The notes below the pieces were generated by a model. It did not search any database. It was not told where the DNA came from and worked only from the letters and a program-made list of their open reading frames with translations. The position numbers were made by a program, and so were the translations under genes. From Methanomassiliicoccales archaeon (GTDB lineage: Archaea > Thermoplasmatota > Thermoplasmata > Methanomassiliicoccales > UBA472), in contig JAPKYK010000001.1 of the NCBI GenBank assembly GCA_026394395.1, forward strand, positions 373,773 through 437,772: a DNA stretch of 64,000 nucleotides, written 5' to 3'. Numbering within the stretch: the first letter of the stretch is position 1; every line of letters begins with the position of its first letter. Below, one piece after another: positions 16,819-25,700 of this stretch.

Positions 16819-17099
16819 TATAGACCCTCCTCCTTCATGGTAATGGCCTTGGCCGGGCACTGGTTGGCGCAGATGCCGCAGCCCTTGCAATGGGTATACT
16901 TGAATCCAGCCATCTTCTCGTCCTTGATTATGACGCTGTTATCCGGGCAATAGATCCAGCAGGTCAGGCAGTTGGTGCACTTCTCCTTGTCCACCTCCGG
17001 CCTCTGGGACCGCCATTCCCCGGTGTGATACTTCTTCGAGCTGCCAGCCTCGGTGATCATACCGCCAGCCGGCAGGTCCTTGGACCTCTCATTGGCCAT
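16818..17099 (-). CDS. porD: 2-oxoacid:ferredoxin oxidoreductase, delta subunit (2[4Fe-4S] ferredoxin)
   Basis: A 93-residue dicluster ferredoxin subunit that passes electrons from the catalytic cluster to soluble ferredoxin. Two CxxCxxC...CP sets are visible: CTNCLTCWIYCPD and CKGCGICANQCPA. The N-terminal extension (SSKKYHTGEWRSQRPEVD) is typical of PorD. Its ATG overlaps the porC TGA (ATGA). Confidence 0.95.
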   Translation of the reverse strand: MANERSKDLPAGGMITEAGSSKKYHTGEWRSQRPEVDKEKCTNCLTCWIYCPDNSVIIKDEKMAGFKYTHCKGCGICANQCPAKAITMKEEGL

Positions 17100-17659
17100 C
17101 ACTGCACCTCCTCATAGGCCCTCATGATGGCCTTCAGGTTCTTCTCCACTACGTCCTTGCTAAGTTTGCTGGACATCTTGGCCCTCATCTCGTCGATGAT
17201 GGAACCGATGGCCACCACGTTGGTGACCTTTACCAGTGCGCCCAACATGGCGGTGTTGGTCATGGGCTTGCCGATTTCCTCCAAGGCGATCTTGGTAGCG
17301 TTGACCGCATGAACGTTCTTGGTCCGGCCGACGATGGCCGCCAGCTTGGCATTGTCATCAGGGAAGTTGGCGATGACCGCCCCGTCCTCCTTCAGACCGT
17401 TCACGACCTTGCCTGCCTTCAGCAAGGTCGAGTCGATCACCAGGACGACGTCCGGAAAGTACACCTGGCTATGCACGGTGATAGGCTCGTCCGAGATGCG
17501 GGCGAAGGCTCGGATAGGCGCACCCATCCTTTCCGGCCCGAACTCGGGGAAGGCCTTGATGAACTTACCCTCCTTGAGGGCAGCACCAGCCAAAATCTCG
17601 TTCGCGGTAACGGCTCCTTGACCGCCCCTTCCATGCCATCTAATCTCTATGGTGCTCAC
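17099..17659 (-). CDS. porC: 2-oxoacid:ferredoxin oxidoreductase, gamma subunit
   Basis: The first gene of the operon encodes a 186-residue gamma subunit with the family start IEIRWHGRGGQGAVTAN and the EFGPERMGAPIRAF motif. It begins at a GTG preceded by GAGGAG six bases upstream. An AT-rich TATA segment (ATTTTATATTATAAC on the minus strand, about 17702-17688) lies about 35 bp upstream, so the mRNA has a short leader. The gamma-delta-alpha-beta order is standard for archaeal pyruvate oxidoreductase. Confidence 0.95.
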   Translation of the reverse strand: MSTIEIRWHGRGGQGAVTANEILAGAALKEGKFIKAFPEFGPERMGAPIRAFARISDEPITVHSQVYFPDVVLVIDSTLLKAGKVVNGLKEDGAVIANFPDDNAKLAAIVGRTKNVHAVNATKIALEEIGKPMTNTAMLGALVKVTNVVAIGSIIDEMRAKMSSKLSKDVVEKNLKAIMRAYEEVQ

Positions 17660-18146
17660 ATCAACTCCTCGTACGGTATTTCCTCTAAAATGTTATAATA
17701 TAAAATCATTTCAGAAAATTGTTTACGAAAGCCACAATTAAACAGGAGAAATTCTTCGAAAATACGAGATACGCACAGTATTTGCGGAATCATCAAGTCT
17801 AAAACTAATCGTTTAAACCTCTATTTCAGATTACGCTACGTACATAGAATAATTCCGTAGGATATTCCTAACGGAATCAACAACACTACCTTCCTCAAAG
17901 ACCTCCGGTCTGGTCCGATCGACCATGGAATTCGGCGAAAAGACCAGGGCCTTTCTATGCTGGCCGAAGCCGTTGCAGAAGCACTTTCGCCACATGATGC
18001 CGAAAATCATCATAATCGGACTCATTCAGCACTTAGATAAATTAATAGACTCCCCACCTATTTTCCATTCAGGTTAGGGCATTGACGGGCCGACGGCCCC
18101 GGTGAACTTGCCTGCATCGTACGTTCTTAGAGTGGTGAAAAATTCC
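17660..18146. other. 487-bp AT-rich divergent intergenic region between porC and ppsA
   Basis: This region separates two genes at the pyruvate/PEP node. It contains the porC TATA segment near 17688-17702, an imperfect inverted repeat at 17853-17876 (TTCCGTAGGA against TTCCGTTAGGA, 3-nt centre) and an AT-rich GATAAATTAATAG near 18035-18048 that could be a promoter for either strand. One short open frame on the minus strand lies inside it and is listed separately. No structured RNA was recognised. Confidence 0.5.
17831..18025 (-). CDS. Doubtful small ORF in the porC-ppsA gap
   Basis: A 64-residue open frame beginning MSPIMMIFGIM with a Met- and Ile-rich start, then a charged stretch with no motif I recognise. 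In favour: an ATTAATTTATC element lies 15-25 bp upstream, which would suit a leaderless mRNA. Against: the frame covers the inverted repeat at 17853-17876, has weaker codon bias than its neighbours and no known relatives that I can name. Confidence 0.25.
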   Translation of the reverse strand: MSPIMMIFGIMWRKCFCNGFGQHRKALVFSPNSMVDRTRPEVFEEGSVVDSVRNILRNYSMYVA

Positions 18147-20459
18147 ATGAAAAGGATAGTGAGCATATCTGACCTAGGCAAGAACGACATCGACATCGCC
18201 GGAGGTAAGGGTGCCAATCTGGGAGAGCTCGTCTCCGCGGGATTCAACGTCCCACCCGGATTTGTACTGACCACCGCCGCTTATGACTATTTTGTGGAGA
18301 CCAGCAAGATCTCGGACCGGGTCAAGGATATCCTGGCCAAGGTCGATGCGGCCTCCGAGTCCTCGCTCAACGACGCTTCGGTCCGCATCCGGGAGCTCTT
18401 TGAGAAGATGGAGATACCGGACGACCTGAAGGAGCAGGTTCTGTCCTCTTACAAGACCATGTTCAAGGGGAAAAAGTCCGGCCTGGTGGCGGTGAGGTCC
18501 AGCGCCACGGCGGAGGACCTTCCCACGGCCAGCTTCGCCGGCCAGCAGGACACCTATCTCAACGTGGAAACGCCGGAGGACCTTCTGGACAAGGTCCGCA
18601 AGTGCTGGTCCTCTCTGTACACCCCCAGGGCCATCTACTACCGAGTGACCAAGGGTTTTGAGCACTCCAAGGTCAAGCTGGCGGTCGTGGTGCAGAAGAT
18701 GATCAATTCCGAGATCTCCGGCATCATGTTCACCGTCGACCCCAATTCCGAGATGCCGCACATAATCATCGAGGCGGGCTTTGGGCTGGGAGAGGCCTTG
18801 GTCGGAGGGAAGGTCACCCCCGACACTTACGTGGTCGATAAGTTCCACGACAAGATACTGAACAAGCGCATCGCCAAGCAGAGCTGGAAGCTGGTACGGG
18901 GAAAGAGCGGCGACACCGAGAAGGCCGACGTCCCCGAGGAGATGCGCGAATCCCAGAAGATGACCGACGAACAGATACTGGCCCTCGGGGAGATTGGACG
19001 CAACATCGAGGCCCATTACGACAAGCCGATGGACATCGAATGGTGCGTGGAAGAGAAGGTCCTTTTCATTGTGCAGGCTCGCCCGGTGACTACCCTCTCG
19101 ACGAACGGGGTCAAGCCCGGCAGCAAGGCGGTCGATCATGGGTTGGCCAAGAGCGCCAAGGTGCTGGTGAAAGGAATGGGGGCCTCGCCCGGTCTGGCCG
19201 GCGGCCCCGTGCGCATAGTTTCCGATGAGATGAACCTGGAAGTGGTCAAGAAAGGAGACGTCATGGTCACAGCCATGACCTCGCCGGACATGGTCCCGGC
19301 CATGACCAGGGCGACGGCCATCGTCACCGACGAAGGTGGCATGACCTGCCACGCCGCCATAGTGGCCCGTGAACTGGGCATACCTTGCATCGTCGGCGCT
19401 TCCCACGCCACCGAGCTGCTAAAGGAGAACACCTTGATCACCGTGGACGGCAGCATGGGCGTGGTGTACGAGGGCGTGGCCGCTCCCAAGAAGGCCGAGG
19501 AAAAAATAGCATCCGTCGCCGTGGCCCACGTGGCCCCGGTAACCGGAACCAAGGTGTTTGTGAACCTAGCCATCCCGCAGAAGGCCGAGGAGGTCTCCAA
19601 GCTCCCGGTGCAGGGCGTGGGACTGATGCGCATCGAGTTCCTTTTCACCTCCTACATCCAGGAGCACCCCTGCGCCCTCATCGAGAAGGGCGAATCGAAG
19701 TTCCTGGTAGACAAGCTGGCGGACGGCATCTCTATGGTGGCCAAGGCCTTCTACCCCCGGCCGGTCATCCTGCGCACCTCGGACTTCAAGACCAACGAGT
19801 ACCGGGACATGGAGGGCGGGGAGAAGTTCGAACCTCACGAGGAGAACCCTATGATCGGCTGGCGCGGATGCTCCCGCTACGTCTCCGACTCCTACCGCGA
19901 AGCTTTCAAGCTGGAGCTGAGGGCCATCAAGAAGGTGCGTGAGGAGATGGGCCTGAAGAACCTGCATGTGATGCTACCGTTCGTCCGTACCATCGACGAG
20001 GTCAGGCAGATCACCGCCATGATGACCGATGTCGGTCTGGTTCGCAACCGCGACTTCAAGCTGTACCTGATGGCCGAGATCCCGTGCAACATCTTCATGG
20101 CCGAGGAGTTCGCAGAGTGGTGCGACGGCTTCAGCATCGGATCGAACGACCTCACGCAGCTGATCATGGGCGCGGACCGCGACTCGGACGTGCTGGGCAA
20201 GATGGGCTACTTCGACGAGAGGAACGAGGCCATAAAGCGAGCCATCAAGATTCTGATCGAGGCCGCCCACCGCAAGGGATGCACCGTGGGAATATGCGGG
20301 CAGGCCCCGTCCGTCTACCCGGAGTTCACCGAGTTCCTAGTAAAGGCGGGGATAGACAGCATCAGCCTGAACCCGGACACGGTGATCAGCACGCAGGTCA
20401 TCATTGCCTCGGCAGAACAGCGCATACTGCTGGAAGCGGCCAGAAAGACCCTTCACTAA
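18147..20459 (+). CDS. ppsA: Phosphoenolpyruvate synthase (pyruvate, water dikinase)
   Basis: Converts pyruvate, ATP and water to PEP, AMP and phosphate for gluconeogenesis. The 770 residues run in the usual order: ATP-grasp domain (GGKGANLGEL, VAVRSSATAEDLPTASFAGQ, DIEWCVEE), swivelling phosphohistidine domain with the catalytic His in EGGMTCHAAIVARELGIPC, and the PEP/pyruvate barrel ending GICGQAPS. The ATG at 18147 gives the family start MKRIVSISDLG; the upstream in-frame codons are not conserved. It is divergent from porCDAB, which makes or uses the same pyruvate, so joint control is plausible. Confidence 0.95.
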   Translation: MKRIVSISDLGKNDIDIAGGKGANLGELVSAGFNVPPGFVLTTAAYDYFVETSKISDRVKDILAKVDAASESSLNDASVRIRELFEKMEIPDDLKEQVLSSYKTMFKGKKSGLVAVRSSATAEDLPTASFAGQQDTYLNVETPEDLLDKVRKCWSSLYTPRAIYYRVTKGFEHSKVKLAVVVQKMINSEISGIMFTVDPNSEMPHIIIEAGFGLGEALVGGKVTPDTYVVDKFHDKILNKRIAKQSWKLVRGKSGDTEKADVPEEMRESQKMTDEQILALGEIGRNIEAHYDKPMDIEWCVEEKVLFIVQARPVTTLSTNGVKPGSKAVDHGLAKSAKVLVKGMGASPGLAGGPVRIVSDEMNLEVVKKGDVMVTAMTSPDMVPAMTRATAIVTDEGGMTCHAAIVARELGIPCIVGASHATELLKENTLITVDGSMGVVYEGVAAPKKAEEKIASVAVAHVAPVTGTKVFVNLAIPQKAEEVSKLPVQGVGLMRIEFLFTSYIQEHPCALIEKGESKFLVDKLADGISMVAKAFYPRPVILRTSDFKTNEYRDMEGGEKFEPHEENPMIGWRGCSRYVSDSYREAFKLELRAIKKVREEMGLKNLHVMLPFVRTIDEVRQITAMMTDVGLVRNRDFKLYLMAEIPCNIFMAEEFAEWCDGFSIGSNDLTQLIMGADRDSDVLGKMGYFDERNEAIKRAIKILIEAAHRKGCTVGICGQAPSVYPEFTEFLVKAGIDSISLNPDTVISTQVIIASAEQRILLEAARKTLH

Positions 20460-20475
20460 ACCCCTTTGCTCATTT

Positions 20476-21276
20476 CTATTGCTCGCCCTTGAGCAGCCTG
20501 GTGGTGATCTCCACCAGGGGATGGTGCGAGCCCTCTATTATTTTCACGTCGTCCAGGGTATACAGTCCCTGCTCGTCCGCGCTGTGTTCCAGCCCAAGGT
20601 CGACATCCCGGCTGGGCTCCAGGACGAACGCGGAGAACTGCCGCACGCCCATCTGCTTGGAGGCCAGGGCGCGGTGATGTCCGTCCACGAGAATGAAATG
20701 GTCGTTCTTCTGGATGACGATGATCGGTTCGACCAGTCCGCGCTTGATCTCCTCCTTGCGGCCCATAAGCTCGTCGGCGTAGACCTCGCGCTGGGTGGGG
20801 CGCAGCAGCTCCACGGGGACGATGCGGCGCCGGACCATGATGGAGACGCCGTGCTTCGCCTCCAGGAAGTTCTTGATCATGGCCACCTTGTTCGGGGTGG
20901 CCCGCTCGATATGCGAACGCACGATGTCCAGGTTGGAGATGATGCCCAGCAGGATGCCGTCGTCGTCGATCACCGGCACATTCCTCAGACCGTAACGGAA
21001 GAGGATGCGGGCGGCGTCGTCCAGGTCCATCTTGGGATTGACGGTGACGGTTCCCTTGCGAATGATATCTTTTATCGGCTGTTCGGGTGTGTGATAGAAG
21101 CGGAGCAGCTCTTTGGCGGTAATGAACCCCATGAGGTGCCCGTCCTCGGTCACTGGCATGCCGTGAAACTCGGTGGATATGAGCAGGTCTACCGTCTGTT
21201 TCACCGTATAGTTGAGGGGCACGTGGACCACTTCCCTGATCATGTAGTCCTCCACCTTGAGCTTCCGTTCGGCCAT
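20476..21276 (-). CDS. CBS-domain pair fused to a ParB/SerK-like domain
   Basis: 266 residues. Residues about 8-130 form two CBS domains (VEDYMIREVVHVPLNYTV, GIISNLDIVRSHI), which usually bind adenine nucleotides. Residues about 145-260 form a ParB/Srx-fold domain with PVELLRPTQREV and ILVDGHHRALASKQMGV. The DGHHR motif is shared with the archaeal ADP-dependent free serine kinase SerK as well as with ParB relatives. No DNA-binding HTH or parA partner is present, so a small-molecule kinase controlled by adenylates is more likely than chromosome partition. That role is inferred. Confidence 0.75.
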   Translation of the reverse strand: MAERKLKVEDYMIREVVHVPLNYTVKQTVDLLISTEFHGMPVTEDGHLMGFITAKELLRFYHTPEQPIKDIIRKGTVTVNPKMDLDDAARILFRYGLRNVPVIDDDGILLGIISNLDIVRSHIERATPNKVAMIKNFLEAKHGVSIMVRRRIVPVELLRPTQREVYADELMGRKEEIKRGLVEPIIVIQKNDHFILVDGHHRALASKQMGVRQFSAFVLEPSRDVDLGLEHSADEQGLYTLDDVKIIEGSHHPLVEITTRLLKGEQ

Positions 21277-21338
21277 GTGATCCGCCGAACTAACCGCAGT
21301 CGGTGATTAATACTTTCCCTGATGGCCTATCAATCAGC

Positions 21339-22451
21339 TCAATATCTCCCCCGGCCGTTTTCCTTCGGCGGCTTAGGCGCGTCAAACGCCTGCCATATCT
21401 GCAATGCCAGGTAAGGCGCGGACATCAGGAGGGCGGTGAACACCCTGACCCCGAGGGAATATTCCGTCAGATCGAGGGCGACTATCCAGAACATCAGCGA
21501 AAAGAAGGCCAGAAACCCCCCGACGATCAGGAGGGTCACCCCTTTGGCCTTTTTCCCCATATAGATGTGCCCGACACCCATAAAGCCCATGAATCCCAGC
21601 CCCAATCCGAGAAAGAAAGCCTTCCGCCGGTCCTTGCCACCAGGATAGTTCAACGGCGCGTTAACGGGCAGAGGTGCTTGGTATGTCTCAGACGGCGCAC
21701 GCTGATAGGGATTGTACGACGGGGTCGACGGAGCCGTCCATTGTCCGCCCTGAGGTTCAGATGGTGCAGACTTGAGTTCGAAGTTGGCGCCGCAGAAAGG
21801 GCAGAAGTTGAACCCCTGATCGTTTCCCTTGCCACATTGGGGGCAATAGATGGTATGGACGTTCACCTTGTGCGCCACATGCGCGGCCGTCTGCGGGGGC
21901 GAGGGAGAGTACGAGTTTTTCCTTTCCACCTTAAGCCCCCAGTTCCTCTCGATCCACTCGATGGCCGATTCGACCTCGACCCGGTTCCTGGTTCCAGTAT
22001 TGTTGATCCTGCCGGACTTGGTCTCGAAATAGATGGTTAGCAGGTCTCTCATCTCATCGGCCCTCGGTCCTTCCGAGAAGCTGGAGACAGAAATGGAAGC
22101 TACATCCTCCCGTCTGATGAAATCAGGCCGCCTAAGAACCCGGTTGAACAGAAAGGAATGGAACTCGAACCCGTTCGAATACAGGGTGACCGGATACGCG
22201 CCTTTCATCAGGACGGACTTCAGGAGGAGGTGCTGGGTGATGGTGGCCGCAGATATTATCGGCATCATGGCCATAAATATCCATAGCATCGAAGGAACCA
22301 AGAACAGGCCGACGGATAGGAGCACGCCATTCAGAAAGAAAAGGTCCAGCAGTGCCAAATTGACTATCAGTCTCTTCCTCTTGATTGAAGGGTCGCAGAC
22401 CGAAAACGTCCTCACCAGCCCGCCCTTGTTGATAAAAGTCTCGTTCTTCAA
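21339..22451 (-). CDS. Membrane protein with zinc ribbon and C-terminal TM2 domain
   Basis: 370 residues of unknown function. Residues about 25-75 hold two hydrophobic helices, followed by a PH-like beta-rich cytoplasmic stretch. Residues about 205-225 hold a zinc ribbon (YCPQCGKGN ... FCPFCGANF), then a Pro/Ser-rich linker. Residues about 275-345 form a TM2-like domain (FFLGLGLGFMGFMGVGHIYMGKKAKG). Translation seems to begin at a TTG at 22451 with GGTGGGGA just before it; no ATG or GTG nearby fits. A similar zinc-ribbon membrane protein lies at 48393-48998. Confidence 0.7.
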   Translation of the reverse strand: MKNETFINKGGLVRTFSVCDPSIKRKRLIVNLALLDLFFLNGVLLSVGLFLVPSMLWIFMAMMPIISAATITQHLLLKSVLMKGAYPVTLYSNGFEFHSFLFNRVLRRPDFIRREDVASISVSSFSEGPRADEMRDLLTIYFETKSGRINNTGTRNRVEVESAIEWIERNWGLKVERKNSYSPSPPQTAAHVAHKVNVHTIYCPQCGKGNDQGFNFCPFCGANFELKSAPSEPQGGQWTAPSTPSYNPYQRAPSETYQAPLPVNAPLNYPGGKDRRKAFFLGLGLGFMGFMGVGHIYMGKKAKGVTLLIVGGFLAFFSLMFWIVALDLTEYSLGVRVFTALLMSAPYLALQIWQAFDAPKPPKENGRGRY

Positions 22452-22590
22452 ATCCCCACCGCCAGGCCTATCTGCATCATCATTTATATGTATTTCTAAC
22501 GATTTATAAAAAAAGGAAGTCCCGACCTATCCGTCGCCCGTCTGGATGACGTGAATGCAATGGTGCCAGCAATCCTACGGCACCTAAGGG

Positions 22591-22600
22591 TTAAATATTA
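22591..22600 (+). promoter_or_regulatory. TATA box of tRNA-Asp
   Basis: TTAAATATTA ends 27 bp before the first base of the tRNA, the standard archaeal TATA spacing. Confidence 0.5.
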
Positions 22601-22626
22601 CAATTCGATAAGGGGAAAGGCCGTAA

Positions 22627-22699
22627 GTCCCGGTAGTGTAGCGGCCTATCATGAAGCCCTGTCGAGGCTTCGACTCGGGTTCAAATCCCGACCGGGACG
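22627..22699 (+). tRNA. tRNA-Asp (anticodon GTC)
   Basis: The 73-nt sequence folds as a full cloverleaf. The acceptor stem pairs GTCCCGG with CCGGGAC, the discriminator is G, the anticodon stem is AAGCC/GGCTT with loop CTGTCGA (anticodon GTC) and the T stem is TCGGG/CCCGA with loop TTCAAAT. CCA is not encoded and no intron is present. A T-rich CTTTT follows, and the end of the large protease gene converges on it only 4 bp away. Confidence 0.95.
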
Positions 22700-22703
22700 C
22701 TTT

Positions 22704-25700
22704 TCATCTCCTTCTCACCTGTACGATGACGACCGCAGCGATGGCTATTGTCGCGATGGTCAACGCTCCGACCAACAGCCACGGGAACTCGTCCGCTGAG
22801 GCGACCGGCGTTCCGGTCCACTGATTGTCGTCCAGGTCCGAATCCCAGCCTTCTTCCGTGATCACCGAGACCGTGAGGTCCCCTTCTGCGAAGTCCGTCA
22901 AAGGTATCTGGCAGGCGACTGATCCGCCTGCCAGGACCGTCACGTTCTTGCGGTACACTACGCCCCCGGCCTCTACCTCCACCACCACGTCCGCGTCCAG
23001 CGGGCCGTCGTTGGTCAGTACCGCACTGAGCGTCCATCCGTCATCCCCTTCGGTGCAGGTGGCGTTGTTCATCGCGATGTCCCCGGTCCTTACGCTCACC
23101 AGGGCGAAGGTGACGTTCCGCCCTCCGTGGTCGTCCGTGACCGTCAGGCTCACCCAGAAATCGCCATCCAGCTCGTACCGGTGAACGATGCTCGGTCCTT
23201 CTCCCGATCCACCGTCGCCAAAGGCCCAGGTGTAGTTGGTCACGCTCCCATCCAGGTCCTCGGCGTCCGCGGTCAGGACCATATCTCGCGGATGGCCGGT
23301 TCCCTGTTCAGCAATTATTCGCGCCTCTGGTAGCAAGTTGAGCACGACCACCGTCGCCTCTGCCGTCGCTGACCCTCCAACGTCATCGACGCAGGTGAGG
23401 GCGACGGTATAGTTGCCCGGGGACGAATAAGCGTGTTCGACGGTCTCTCCTTCCCCGGTGCTACCGTCGCCGAAGTCCCAGTTGTACGACGCGATCGTTC
23501 CGTCCACGTCGCTCCCGGTCGCCTGGAGCTCTATCAGGTCCAGGGACCAGTGCTCCCCTTCCGGAGAGATGATGGAAGCCTCTGGCGGACGGTTGAGCAC
23601 CACCACCGTCCTGGAGGCCGATCGGCTCGCGCCGTTCTGGTCGGTGACGGTTAGGACCACCAGGTATTCGCCCGGAAGGGCGTAGGCATGGACGGGAGAT
23701 GACGCGGTGGAACCGTTCCCGTCCCCGAAGTCCCAGCTCCAGTGGTCCAACGTACCTTCGCGGTCAGAGGAGGTGTCATTGAAGTGAACCTCTATCAAGC
23801 TCAGGACTGTTCCCGTGCATACGAAAGAGGCGGTGGGAGGGGAGTTGAGCACCGTCAGGCTCTTGGAGGTGGTGCTCGAAGCGCCATTATCATCCACAAC
23901 CGTCAGGGTTACCTGGTAAGTTCCCAGCCTGGCATAGCGATGAACGACACTGCTTCCCGTCCCGCTCTGTCCGTCCCCGAAGCTCCAGGTCCTGGAAGCG
24001 ATCGAACCGTCGCTGTCCGTGCTGCCGTCCGTGAAGGTCACCTGGTCCAGGCTGTAGATGGATGAAGGGGACCAGGAGAAGGCGGCCGTTGGCGCCATGT
24101 TCCCCACCGGAACGTTCCTGCTCCTCGTGGAGGTCCCACCATCCGCATCCAACACGGTTAAGGTGACGGTGTAATCCCCGTTCAGCCTGAAGGCGTGGTT
24201 CGGCGAGGCCACATCGGAGGTGGTGCCATCGCCGAAGCTCCAGCTCCAGGTCACGACGCCTCCGTCAGCGTCCGATGAGTGGTCCGTGAAATGCACCAGG
24301 TCACCAGAACAAGGTTGCGTTGGGGAGTACGAGAAATCGCTGGTCGGGGCGTAGTTCACGATGTTCAGGTCCCGGTCACAGGTGCTGTTGAGCCCCTTGT
24401 GGTCGGTCACGATCAGCTCTACGATTATTGGGCCTTTCACGCTGTACCGGTGACTCACCTGGCTGCCGTAAGCCAGAGTTCCGTCCCCCAGGTCCCAGGT
24501 CCAGTTGGCGATGCCCGAGCCGCTGTCGCTATAGTCGGTGAATATCACGCTGACCAGGACGTCCGGGACGGCGGGACTGACCGAGAAGTCGGCCTCCGGT
24601 TTATCATGAAATATGCTGCACAACGAGACCTTGGGATAATGGTCGTAGACGTCATCGGTGTCATAGGCCACGTCCACGATGCCGTCCGCACCGTAAATGC
24701 TCTGGGACACGCCGTTCCTGTGGTCAATAGTCAGGTGATCGGACCAGTGGTTCCCCCCGGCAGGATAGTCCTTGCCGAAGGTCAATGTTGACGACGTCCC
24801 GCAGACCTGCCGCTCGTTGTTCAACAGGTCGTTGCTCCAGATCAAGGCGTCCGAGCCCATCGCCCATATGCCGACCGAACAGTTCTCCACGGCGTTCCCG
24901 ATCACCTCTATGCCAGTGCAGTCGACCAAGGTCAATCCCTGACCGCTGCCGCCCAGGCGCAGTCCGCGCACCACAGTATCGTGGCAGTCCACCAGGTACA
25001 ACGCACCGATGTCACCCTCCACGGTGACGCCGTCCTCCTGATGCAGTATCACCACCGGGCCGAAGGTGACGTTCACCCTCTCCAGGTCCGGCAGGAAATG
25101 CGCCTCCAGCGTTCCCGAGATACTGAGGTCCGCCTCATTGTTCAGCAGTTCGATGTTCCGCAGCACCAGCCCGCTAGATGTATCGATGGTCAAGCCCACG
25201 GACCCTTCGGTCCAGGTCACATTGGACAGCTGGCCAGAGGAGCTCAGGAGGTAAAGCCCTCCTCCATGTCCTGTGACGCCCTCAGCGACCAATGATGAGC
25301 CGTTGAACAGACATTCCGAGCTCTGGTCCAGCAACTGTGTTCCGGACAAGGTCACCGACGCGCCTTCCAGCGACCACCCCATCCCCCCATGGACGATGGT
25401 GTCCCGAAGCTCCAGCGACCCACCGTCCATCGTGCTCGGGGATGTCGTGGAGAGTCCTGAGAGGTCACTGCCGCTGAACCTCACCACACCTCCGTTGGAC
25501 ATGAATACATAACTGGAACCGCTAAAGGAGGAACCGTTCACCAGCAACGTGCCGTTGACCTGGACCTGGTGGTCGCTCCCGGCCGAAAGGAACTCGATGG
25601 TGCAGTTGCGTATGTCCAGGGTCGCTCCATCGTCGATGATCAGGCTGCCAGCCAGTTCCTTATGCAGGTTCTCCCAGAGGGTGTAATTGGATATCCTCTG

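Noticed and set aside
18174..19406. Minus-strand open frame of 410 codons antisense to ppsA
   Set aside because: Repetitive His/Gly/Leu-rich translation; ppsA in the opposite frame is unambiguous.
20476..21276. Chromosome-partition ParB
   Set aside because: There is no parA, no parS-like cluster and no HTH domain; the DGHHR motif and CBS domains point to a metabolic role.
22704..24600. DNA repeats in the PKD region as a tandem-repeat or mobile element
   Set aside because: The similarity comes from six diverged PKD protein domains in one gene; the nucleotide sequences differ too much for a recent repeat and no element ends are seen.
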